Assembly: GCA_051294375.1 (NCBI GenBank)
Contig: CM119271.1
Coordinates: 5,941,991 to 6,005,990 of the forward strand
Direction: 5' to 3'
DNA from: Paraspadella gotoi
Taxonomy: Eukaryota > Chaetognatha
DNA length: 64,000 bases
Part shown: in pieces, positions 32,901 to 43,460 of the stretch
How positions within the stretch are numbered: the stretch's first letter is position 1
Layout of the letters: every line of letters begins with the position of its first letter
Position numbers and translations under genes: made by a program
The notes under the pieces: model-generated
Databases searched by the model: none
Told to the model about the DNA's origin: nothing
Seen by the model: the letters and a program-made list of their open reading frames with translations, nothing else

Positions 32901-35257
32901 ACGACGACGACGAGGGCGCCACGGTGAAGGGCAGGTTGGGCGGCGGAAGCGACGGCGGGTGCGGGGAAGAGGTGAAGGGTGGAGCCGGAAGAGGGCCGCC
33001 GGGGCCACCGCTCTGATGGTGGTGATGAGGGTGATGATGATGACGACTGTGGGGGCCGCTGTGTCGCAAGAGAGCGTTGAAGGGGAGACTAGACGGATCG
33101 ACGCCGGCGGAAGATGGAGCCGGATAGGCGGGGCTTTGGTGGTGGCCGTCGGGGTGGGAGGCGGCGCCGGGAGGGTGAGGCAAGGTGGAGGTCGCTGGCT
33201 CGTAAACGGATGGGCCGTCGGTGGACAACCCGCGCAAGTGAGACGCGAGATCTCCTGAGAATAAAGATAATTTTAAATAAGAAAGAGGATAAATCTTTCA
33301 TCTGAAGAGACAGAAATAATTGTCATTTTCTCATATGAAGCCTTCTGTAACAAATGCGGAATTCAAATGAGCTTTCTAAACCCTAAACTGACCTCGCAAT
33401 AATTCAAAACAATTTATGAAATTTATCCAAATATCACATATGACGCGATTAACTCTTGTCAGCAATTAACAAACCCGGTAAGGAGTTGACTGAGGAAGAA
33501 GGCGAGGAAGTGTACGACTCCTCGTCGCCGCCGTGGAGGCCGAGAGGGTGGCGGTGGTGATGGTGAACTCCGGCGCCATTGTCCGACGACCCGTATTGCA
33601 GAAGGCCGGGATGGACGCCGCCGGAATTAGCAGACCCAACGCTGAAAACAGAAAAATGTGATTCATTATTATGAAGCTGTCGTGAAAATATTTTGGCTTA
33701 ATTTTACGTTCGCCAACTAGGGTTATAAGGGTTTAGGGTAAAGGATAGATTACGGGTGGTTTAGGGTAAGGTTTGGTTAGGGTTGGTTTATGGTTAGGGT
33801 AATTATGTATATAACAACTTTTAGCATTATTTTAGAAATAAATTTTTTAAGATATTGTAACTCAAAGAGCAAAAATTTTATTCATCGAATATAAAATTTT
33901 ACCAAGTGGTAGCCGTCTTCACCTGTTTGACTTGGAAGAATCGTCGAGAACGTCGTCGTCAATGGAGTCGTCCTCGTAATAGGCGTCTTCAGGTCCGTTT
34001 TGATGGCGATAGTGATGATCGCCGATGTAGACGGGCGCCCCGACGGCATTTCCCGTATCCACTGGCGCCCACTGGGGGTCCGATATGGGAAAGGCGGCGC
34101 CGCTGCCGCCGCTTCCCGTTCCAGAGATTTCTGCAGCGCCTCCACCGAATCCCATCGGAGGAATACCGCCGGCGTGATGAGGATGCATCTGCTGCTGCTC
34201 CCCCGTGATTATCATTTTCTTGTGCCTTTATTAAATTATAATAATCTATGTGATAAAAATGCGTACATGTTAAACAAAAAATGGGACATCGTCCATTGTT
34301 TCCTCACCATTTTTTGGAGCAGAAATTATCCAACTGGCGGACCTCGTCCTTCGTTCTATTAATGAGATCCATGAGCACGTTGGAGGATCGCGGCCGCGTG
34401 ATAAACTCGTGTCGCAGCAGCTGCTCCGCTGTGGGCCGCTGCTCAGGCGACTTGGCCAAGCAAGAGTCGACGAAATGCTTAAATGTGTCCGTCCACTCTC
34501 CGCTGCCACCCTGGGACTGGGGCGTCAACGACGGGGGTTCGTTCTGGGCGATGTGGTAGAGAGCCGACATGGCGTTCATATTGAAGAGAGGAGGCTTCCG
34601 TTCGGCCAGCTCTATACATGTGATGCCCAGCGACCAGATATCCACTTTCCCGTCATACTGACCCTCGTCCATGGCCAAGATCACCTCGGGAGCCATCCAA
34701 TAGGGCGTACCGACGAAGGAGTTGGCAGGCGAGAACATGGAGGCCGATCCAAAGTCGGCCAGCTTGACGGTTCCGCATTCAGTCAGCAGGATGTTACCGG
34801 CTTTGACGTCGCGGTGTATTCGGCGCCGGGAGTGGAGGTAGGCCAAGCCCTGCAAGGCGCAATCGCAGATGGCAGCGATTTCTTCCTCTCGGAGGTTCTT
34901 CTTGCGCACCTCGAGCAAGTCGGTGGCGGAGCCGAGACAATATTCCATCACCAGCCAGGCCGTGTGATCTTTAAGGTAGCATCCTCTGTAGTCTATGCAG
35001 TTTTTGTGTTTGAGTTGACTTAAAAACCGGACTTCCTTAATGATGTCCTGCCATTTTTCGCTCGACTGCTTTCCGCTATAACCCATCTTTTTTATCGCCA
35101 CCACCTCCTTGTTTCGGTTGTCTTTGGCGTAGTAAACCGCGCCGAAGCTTCCGTGCCCGATCTCCCGCAGATCCGAGAAGATCTTGTCCGGATCTTCGGT
35201 CGAGAAGAGGGAGGCGATCTCTGGGTCCTTCAGACAGCCTGCCTTTTGCGACGGCAT
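29910..35257 (-). CDS. TAOK: TAO kinase (STE20-family MAP3K)
   Basis: Fifteen exons: 35257-34308, 34225-33923, 33641-33475, 33254-32609, 32518-32382, 32303-32242, 32168-31938, 31640-31542, 31462-31350, 31247-31126, 31038-30752, 30669-30553, 30478-30362, 30278-30216 and 30149-29910; 1217 residues. The kinase domain fills exon 1: GHGSFGAV at 34, Lys57, HRDVKAGN near 148, DFG at 168, GTPYWMAPE at 183. The C-terminal half is a long coiled coil ([37 protein letters not shown]) ending at ESTRLGFS, as in animal TAOKs. TAO kinases activate MAP2Ks for p38/JNK and act in Hippo and microtubule control. Exon 4 adds about 215 residues rich in His, Pro and Ser, making it longer than the usual ~1000. Confidence 0.95.
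33715..33806 (+). repeat. Degenerate telomere-like (TTAGGG) tract
   Basis: In TAO kinase intron 2. Repeated AGGGTTA/TTTAGGG/GGTTAGGG words over about 90 bp, strongly strand-biased G and T. It looks like a decayed interstitial telomeric repeat or a C/G-rich tail of a dispersed repeat. Confidence 0.55.
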
Positions 35258-36317
35258 GATTGATTGTTAAGTAGGGGGCGGGTTGGGACGGTGGGACAGG
35301 GATTCTCGCAAAAGGAGAAAACGGGACGCGAGAAAAAGATCCTTAAAATGTTACATGGAGAAAAAAAATTAAGATCCAGGGGCGAAAAAATCGACTAGAT
35401 CGGTTGCGACCGATTCGACTGGAGGCGGAAAGTCGCACATCTTCGCCGCCGTCCCACGTTTCCAAGCGCGGATTTCCATTTCACTTTTTTTCGCCAAAAT
35501 GTCGTCTTCCTTTCCGCGATTGTTTGAGTCATGAATCCTTGGAAATATTAGTGACAGATCATCCGCCGAAAAGTTTCATGTTGGGATTATTGCCGGAAAC
35601 GAGTCTCGGCAATTCCACATTTTTAATAACCTGTTAAATAATGTCAAAACAGATGTTAGAACCAAAGCTTCGTGAATTCTGAGTTAAGACTTTACGTCAT
35701 CACAAGGATTTATCGTTTGGGATCATTTCAGCATCTCTGTAACACCGAAGAATCTCGTCGGGGTAGAGGAGTTTCCACGAATATTCTCGGGGGCGTTGTA
35801 GGAGGAAGACGGACCGGTGGGTCCTAACACAGACAAAGCAATTTGAGCCGAGAATAAGAAATTACTAATCGATGGAGTAATGTTATTTTCACCTTTCTTT
35901 GAATCACACTAATCTTTCAATAAAAAAAACGACTCGGACATAAATATTCCAAAAGAGGCGATCAGGATCCTCAAGCAAGCGCGGAGAGAGCATACCATGC
36001 CCCGTCACCCCGAAACGATATAATAAAAACTAACAAGTGGTTACGTCAAAACAAAGTACTTAACAATAATGACCACAACGACGACAAATTCAGAGCACAT
36101 TTATTATAATGATTAAGAGTAAACTTAATTCATTCAACGAGGAGACAAGGGGAAGCAGGACCACTCGGGCGACGAATGCGGAGCTCATCCGAAATCTCGA
36201 CTCGCGAGAGGACAGCACCGTCGTGAAGTCTGCCCTTTTGTTTCGCCTACGCACAATCCCACACTCAATACCATGAAAATTGAAATGATGAATATTGAAT
36301 GAAATTGGTACAACTCA

Positions 36318-36482
36318 GTTGTACCAAGTTGTACTACAACCAACATAAAAATTATCCATTCATTTAATAAGCTCCTTGCCCCTGAATTTGGATAGGCTTT
36401 GGTGGTTTAAGGCCTCCATCACTCTTACAAGATAATGAACAGGTCCCTGCAAGCTTTCAATCAAGACTCTCACACAATAGTA
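36318..36482 (-). repeat. Dispersed repeat family A, copy 1
   Basis: Reverse-complement copy of a ~165-bp unit: in element orientation it runs from GAGAGTCTTGATTGAAAGC through GTCATTATCTTGTAAGAGTG-like and GATGGAGGCCTTAAACCACC words to ATGGATAATTTTTATGTTGG and a GTTGTAC-rich end. Other copies are at 39.70, 63.72 and 63.90 kb, and a worn one at 51.15 kb. Confidence 0.85.
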
Positions 36483-37192
36483 TTGAATACCAATGACCAT
36501 AATTTAATTTTAAATCCACTGTAAAATCTCAAATATGCCGGTCAACCGTGCTAATTAAACATGGTAAATGAATGGATCAGAAAGTAGGACGATGACTGAA
36601 ACATTAGAAGCCGCAAGATGAGACTTTGAAAAACTAAATATTTTAGATTGTTATTACCGACGTATAGAGTATCCAAGACTTTTTTAAATATTTCATTAAA
36701 ATGATTATAGTTATGATTATAATTATTACATCCTAAATGGCTAATAGAAAATCGTTTCAAATTCAAGAGCTTAAAGGTTCATCTAGTCGTACCTGTTGTA
36801 TTTTCTTTTCTTCGATACATTTTAGAAGTAATTTGGTGGATAGTTTTTAAGAATTTTGCCATGCAAAATTCCATTTGGGACGCAAGCACAATATGTAATC
36901 TTGCTGGAGAATATGAAAAACGGACAAAGCAACTGCGCGCGCGTTCTGTTGAGGGCAAAAAGCAGAAACTTTCTCGCTCAGGTTTTTTTACATCTAGTAT
37001 ATATAGTTAATAAGTGTGATTGAATAGTATTTATTTCATGTTGCATCAACGAACGAGAAGTGGGTCAATCATTTCAAAGTGAAGAAAGACATCGCAAATA
37101 TGAACAATTACAGCAAGGTTAAAAAACATTATGATACAAACGTAAAACTGCTTGGTTGCTGTTTTTGACGCGTGATAAAATTGAATTTGGCA

Positions 37193-37350
37193 AACTGTTT
37201 AAGCTTTTCCAGTCAGTGATTTTTTTTACGTTTCTTATGAGCAACAACGAATAAAAATTGTAATGTGAAAAAAAGAAAAAAGAATACAAGTAAGAATATT
37301 TTTTTTTCAAAAACTACACTTAACCCTAACCTCCCTTAACTACTCTTAAA
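37193..37350 (+). repeat. Dispersed repeat family B, copy 2
   Basis: Resembles the 3' half of the repeat in GST 2 intron 3: AACTGTTTAAGC, CAGTCAGTGATTTTTTTT, TTTCTTATGAGCAA, ending in TTAACCCTAACC. Non-coding. Confidence 0.5.
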
Positions 37351-37728
37351 AAAATCTTGGATATCTATTGTAATCAGTAATGTTAGCTCATTATTTTCAG
37401 AGGGAGAAACGTGTCTGGAATTGTTGGCGGAAATTGCGGGGAAAAAAGACTTGCTGTTAAACCAAGGTTGAAATTTTTCTTCCCATTAGTTTTTCTATTT
37501 ATTAAAACTGAATACATTTTTTAAAATTATTAGCCTTATCTAAACACTCATCCTGATATAGTTCACTGCCCGAATGTTAGTAATGGGGAATATGGATGGT
37601 CGAAGAACCAAGATGTCGCGTCCCAAAGCGTTTGTTTGTATTCAATGCCAGATGGGAAAACTGAAAATTCCGTCAATGTTCTTCCACAGACAGCAAGTTG
37701 ACTGTTAATTTTCTCAAACATTTACAAA

Positions 37729-40700
37729 ATGCAGACTAACGAGCCGATTTGTTTTCACACACAGCGCTCCAAAAATAAGAAAGTTCAAGTTCGTCTGTCG
37801 AAAACCCACCGAAGGTCACAGACGCTGAACATTACCACCACTTCACGGTCGGCTTCTCCGACGATTATCAATGAGCTATTGACGCCGAAATTTCCCCCAC
37901 TGTCCCAAGAAGATTCGGACTTGCCGAACAATCAACGCGAAGAAGGGGAAATCGTCGACTTGGATTCGACTGTAAAACCGAGTCCCCAAACTGTTTTACA
38001 TTTTCAGCATCCATTGCTAACACTCCAACATTCTCACGATACATTTCCCACCATCCGGGAAGAACCTGAGGAAAAGACGCCTCCACTGGCGGAAGACCCG
38101 TCGTCTTTGTCGCCTCAACCAAACGTCAATAAACCACGGTCCGTTTGCGTTTACGAACGTTGGCAGAGGGCGAGCGTAAAATGCGCGGATCTCAAAAGCG
38201 CGGATGCCATAGAATTTTTCTTTGTCCCGATAAACGTTCTCATTCCTCGGAAAACGTTGGCCTCGGTTAAACCGGAAAATGTCTCGCATCCCGAAAAGAA
38301 AATAGAAGACCAAACGATAAAAAATAAAACCAAACGGAGGGTGGAGGAATTCACAACATTGCAGCCCTCCTGGGGTTACAGAGGTCAAGCAAAGACAATT
38401 GTCGCCGATTGTGAAACTTTCTACGTGTTCTTGATCCACGATTACGAAGAGGCGAAAATTTTACCCAAAAATAAATCCAATTTTACAAAGATTCGAGATG
38501 GTCGCCAAGAAACGGGCAAAAATGGGGAAGGGGCTGAGCTGAAGCTTGACAAAAACGCCGTCATGGGCCGACCAAGGGAAGAAAAGCCTGTGCTATTAAA
38601 ATTTGACGGCTTTGCTCGCGTTGAACCGATGTCAAATACGGAGCGGTGCGAAAGTATTGACGAGGTAGAACGAGGTAGAAAAGAATCGGAAGCAAACCTT
38701 CGAGAACCTAAACCTAAAAATAGCAGTCATGAAGACGAAATAAGTTGTAAAAATCTACCCAAGATTTCGATAGATGTTACCGCAAATCCTCATGAGATTC
38801 CCGTTTGTGACTCTCGCCTCTTTAACGCCACCAATTCGTCCAACGTTTTTTCCTCCGCTTCGGAGAACGCTGTCATCGGCTTAAGTGAGGAGAATGCGAT
38901 CTATGATTCCAGCGATTCGAGCCACGTCGGTTTCAGTAATCGTACAAACACTGTCACCGATGACAACGCTTTTCGCGTTACTGGACTGCGCGGAAATGTG
39001 GAATCCGGCGTTAACCATAATGCTCAGGAATTATCTTCTCTCGAGAACAAGCAATATTCGGCGAATTTAAACTATGACGTCTACGATGTTTCGACAGACG
39101 ACGTCGTTAGAGCTTATGCGACGGCCACTTCGAACAGTTTTCCTTTTAGGCTACTCAACCGTACTCGGGACGAATCTCAAAAAGGGTCTCGCTATGCGTT
39201 ACGACAAAACGATGGAAGGGTTATGCTCACCGGTTGGTAATAAAGAAAATGAAAAAAAAACCTTTCCCTCGAAAGGGGAATAGTCAAAACCTTTCTTAGG
39301 GTAGCGAATGACGATAGAAGGACGAGAGTTTAACCCAAACTTTTGATTAGAGGAGACTGTATTGTCCACGAGCGTCGTTTCCGATTCTACTGAGGATTTG
39401 AACGGAACTTCCGTCGAAAAAAATTACATCTTTTATCCCTTTCCAGTGTGAGTTTGACAGTTGCGTTGTAGATAATGGAACTAAATAATGGTTAAAAAAA
39501 ATATTCAAACTGCTTATTCAGTGTGAAGCTTTTATCGGAAGAGCCTATGCACGAAAGCCAGGACTTTCTCGTGGATTCGGTTTCGGCATTTCAATCACAG
39601 ACTAATTCGACCGACACAACAGAAAGCGTGATAGGTTGAAACAATTATTTTATGTTTTTTAAATTATGAGGTTTTTTTTCATACTTTTTATACTTTTCCG
39701 TCTTGATTGACCTGCTATGTCATTATCTTGTAAGAGTGATGGAGGCCTTAAACCAACAAAGCCTGTCCAAAGTCAGGGGCAAGATAGCTTATTTATTAAA
39801 TGAATGGATAATTTTTATATTGGTTGTACCAATTTCATAGGAAAAAGTCAGGGACGTGAAAAATCTGATGAGAAAAAAAGAAAAGAGAAACGTCGTGGTC
39901 GGGAGTTACATCGAGTTTCATTCAGTGATGTAATTATTAACTATTTTTACAGAAGTGTATATCACAACTAAAAAGCATGTGACAAACCGCAGCGCAGTGA
40001 AGAAATTGTAAACTACTTAAAAAATTTAGAACCTTGATTGTTCCTTCAACTCCGCAAGCAGCGGATCAAAATTGCAACGAAGCTTGGAGAAAATCAAATC
40101 GAAACTTCGGATTAAAGCTGAGAAGAAAAAGAGTAACCTTTCTAGTAGGATGCTAATTCCTAATATAACTTTTTTTCTTTTTCTAAATAAGAAAAAAATT
40201 CACTGTGATTTCATTGGGTACCGGAGTTTTTCCCCCACATGAAGAACTATTTACTATTTGCTAAATAAAAGGAAAATATTATGTTGTGATAGAAACATCA
40301 CCCAACGAAAATTCAAGTTGCAATAATCAAGACGGACCCACCGGATTTTCTGACGCCAGCGCATCGTCTACGAAAGAGATGTCGCCCATCGGGTTATCGA
40401 AAGGTCACGTTTGCAATTATGTTTAATTTTAACTTTGCACTTTTCCAATTATGTTTAATTTTTAACTTTTTATTTTGAAAAGATCCCTCTTTTATCGAGA
40501 ACATTAAAAGCGCAACTTCTATCACAAAAAGCGGGTCAGGAAGTTTTACTTGGAACTTACCCCAAATTCCAACCCCGGGTTCGATTAAATTTTTTTGCAG
40601 TTATAAAAATCCTCTACAATTTTAATTAGTGAATTACCTTTAAGTTCTAGAAGATGTCGAAAAGGTTGCGGAAGCACCGTCTCTGCAAAATACACGGATC

Positions 40701-43079
40701 GAAAGCCCAAAAGAAGAAACCTCTGTGCCTCTGAGAAGTATTTTAAAAAGCTCAGCATCGTCCTCCAATACATTCAGTGAACTGGGTAAGCGTGAGAAAA
40801 AGAGAAAGTGAGATAGACTGAGTACCTACTACGTAGACATTTTCCTCCAATTCGTCAGATCACCTATCAAGAGCCCAATTTACGGAGGGCACACTTGAGA
40901 AAAACATCAACGAGGCTGTAGACGTCGAGGAGAATACATCGCAAAAGCAACAACCCACGAACCAAGATCAGGGGGGTTCAGAGGACACGCTTCGAGTCCA
41001 GCCCGTGGCACAGGAAACGCCGTCGAAGGTGCAAGATGCAATCCCGGCACCGGAAAAGCCAGAGGAGATGGCTCAAGGCCCTCCCGCCGAAAATGAAGAG
41101 CCATTAGGGGCACCAGAATCAAACTCTACGGAGGAAAAACCTCAACATTTAGTTACAGAACTTGTAAAGCCGGAAGAGGAATCGCTAAATGTCTCTCAAT
41201 CAACAGTATTAGAACCTCATCTAACAGAGCCTCGATCCCAATCGGTAGTGCCGGAACTGGAAGCAAAATCCCTTGAGGATGCATCGCTTTCACATCGGGA
41301 ACAACTGACGGCGAGCGAAGTGACTTCGACGGTGCTGCCTTCGTCGGCGGAACAAAAGGCTAGCAGTTTGATCGAAATTGACGACCGAGCTGGAAGAGAC
41401 GAGGAAACGATGACGACGGCAATCAACGAAGATGCGGGAGTGAAATCGAAAAATGAAGGTAAAGAAAAGCGGTTAGCCTTTTGTTAATAGCAAGTGAGAT
41501 CCATGATTTCCTAACATTATACTATTTCTCTGGGGATTTCTATTACAGAAATAGTATTGCTGTGAAGACTGTTTCAGGTCGAATGGGTTCAATATGCTCG
41601 CTAACTCGATATTCTAAGATACGGGCGGCGTNNNNNNNNNNACGCCGCCTATACCTTCGAAATAACAGCGCCAACAGCAAAGGGCGAATTCGACGACGAC
41701 GATGATGATGAAGAAGAAGAAGAAGAAGAAAACCAGGACGATGCCGCCGACGTCGAAGGATCCTCGCTCACCTGTTCAGTGGGCGAAGCGACGCGCCACT
41801 TTAAACGGCTCGCCGTTCATCTCTCGTCGGCGACGACGAAATCGGAACGGCACGAGCGAGCCATGTCGATCATTTCGAAACTCCTCGCCAAGGAACGGCG
41901 GGAGAAGCGGCGGGAATCGGCGGCGCGGCGTGAAAGAGAGAAACGACGAGAACGAAAATCTTGTCTGAGGAAATTGGTCAACGCCGTTGAAGTGGAGACT
42001 GAGGAGGAGGAGGAAGCAAAGCGATACATTCGGGATCTTTTACGGAGGGAGCAGTGTGAGCGGAAAGAGGGAAGGAACTAGAAACTTTTTAAAAAAACGA
42101 TGGAAAGGAAAAGTTAATTATAAAAAAAGAGAAAAGACCATGAGCATTACTCAACACTTGGTTGCGTGGCGAGTTAACTATATTATTTTTTTAAAAGCTC
42201 GTTTGTTAAAAATAAATATGCAAATAAGGTTTAAAGTGAGGTTTTTAAAAACAAATGGTCAATCAAACAGCCAATGCGCGGCACATGAACCTCGGACTCG
42301 TCTTTAGTAATAGTATGAAGCCTAAACGTAACACCTGGAGTTCTTTGATTCCTCAAAACACTCTTCAGTTATTCCAGGACAGCGTCGCATTGTGCGTTTA
42401 ATAATAATAAAAAAATCGGTAACCCCCCCCCAATTTCACGCCCGTTTTTTTCACAAACTCTCAGCGGGGACGATCGAGAACTCCCTGGAAGACGAAGGCT
42501 TCAGTTGGAGTTCTAGTCCGAAGGCGACGGTAGAAATTGATGTCGCCAAGATTAAGACCGAAGAAGACGCTCAGACAACTGTCGCGTGCGGTGAGGAGCA
42601 CCAGAGACTCACCGCCGCTAACGATGGAACGTTCGACGAAACGTTTGGAGTGGCCACTGACGAATATCGTCCATCTGAACGACCGACTGAAGAAAGGTGA
42701 CAGACGATTGCAAGAATCGGAGAGTTGATAATTTTAATTATAGCCCGATAAACTCATCAAATCTTTTCATTTTTTCTCTCTTACTCTCACTCTCAGTCAT
42801 TACTCTCATGTAATTCGCAAAAGAACGTAAACCACTCGGAAACTATTTCTGGTGCTATGATTTTTTTTACAAAAAATATTACTTCGCTTGACTTCCAGGT
42901 TGAGGTCTACAATCGGAGGTGATGCAGAAACCGGGGTTTCGCCAGGTTTCGATTCAACTCCGCTCGGCGACTGGAGATCCTATATCGGAGTCTCTCTGCT
43001 CGATACTTGGAATTGGAGGACCGTGCCCAATCGAAGCTACATACAGAAGACCGTTGATATTCAAGAGATACAGGAATAG
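37729..43079 (+). CDS. Large disordered protein with RVSF and SILK motifs (unknown)
   Basis: Proposed twelve exons: 37729-39232, 39351-39447, 39522-39634, 39841-39929, 40030-40144, 40293-40403, 40483-40578, 40645-40785, 40859-41458, 41669-42055, 42465-42696 and 42899-43079; 1221 residues, all phases consistent. I do not recognise the family. Most is polar and probably unstructured. Exon 4 encodes RELHRVSFSDV and exon 8 VPLRSILKSSAS, which look like RVxF and SILK docking motifs for protein phosphatase 1. Exon 10 gives an Asp/Glu run, then a basic helical coiled-coil stretch (LLAKERREKRRESAARRERE). A 10-base assembly gap lies in intron 9. If exon 1 were not spliced, a 503-residue protein would end at 39240. 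Gene reality is likely; exact exons moderate. Confidence 0.6.
39700..39839 (+). repeat. Dispersed repeat family A, copy 2
   Basis: Plus-orientation copy with a small deletion after GTCTTGATTGA, then TGTCATTATCTTGTAAGAGT through to GGTTGTACCAATTTCATA. It fills most of intron 3 of the 37.7-kb gene and its last bases (TTTCATAG) form the splice acceptor of exon 4. Confidence 0.85.
41632..41641. other. Assembly gap (10 N)
   Basis: Ten Ns flanked by GGGCGGCGT on the left and ACGCCGCCT on the right, which are inverted repeats of each other. It lies in intron 9 of the 37.7-kb gene in the model preferred here. Confidence 0.98.
42205..42275 (+). repeat. Dispersed repeat family C, copy 1
   Basis: AAATAAATATGCAAATAAGG followed by TTTAAAGTGAGGTTT and then GGTCAATC. 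Similar words occur at 54.03 kb and, reversed, at 62.65 kb. Lies in intron 10 of the 37.7-kb gene. Confidence 0.5.
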
Positions 43080-43460
43080 TTCGCCTGTTCTCACAAAAAT
43101 GAGGAAATGAATGAATGAATGATAATTTGAATCAACATAACGATGAATCCTAAATTGAGTAACCGAATTTTTTTGTTTATGGTCAAAATAAAGTCAGAAA
43201 AAAGTGGATTAATTTTTATCGGAAATTGAATATCTTAGAATTTTTTTCTACTATCATTTTCTTCTTCACTATATTTACTTCGTTAACATTCAGTACTACT
43301 GAATCAGTAGTGTTACTAATACTCTGCTGCGGACTTACATACGACGATTTACTATTTAGTTTTACTTAATTCTTATGAAAGAATTAGACTGCTACTCCCA
43401 ATTCGTAACCTCAAGAGACCAAATTTTCGTCTTTTTTTGTCATTTATTTTTTTTTAATAA
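43080..43460. other. Spacer between the two large plus-strand genes
   Basis: About 380 AT-rich bases. It ends with an in-frame TAA directly before the ATG at 43461, which supports a separate gene start there, though joining of the two genes cannot be excluded. Confidence 0.5.

Larger units (their letters stand above)
35258..37728. other. 2.5-kb spacer between divergent genes
   Basis: Separates the TAO kinase start (minus) from the plus-strand gene at 37729, so it should contain both promoters. The first ~200 bases upstream of TAO kinase are GC-richer. It includes a reverse copy of repeat family A (36.3-36.5 kb) and a copy of family B (37.19-37.35 kb). A CTTCCACAG acceptor-like site is about 35 bases before the 37729 ATG. 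Confidence 0.5.

Noticed and set aside
41578-41700. Open frame running through the assembly gap (GRMGSICSLTRYSKIRAA...)
   Set aside because: It depends on the length of the gap; an acceptor at 41668 gives a phase-consistent exon that avoids the gap.
42097-42310. Reading the exon before 42055 on to its stop at 42081 as the gene end
   Set aside because: A strong GTGAG donor at 42056 joins in phase to the next acceptor and an open 232-bp exon. The shorter end remains possible.
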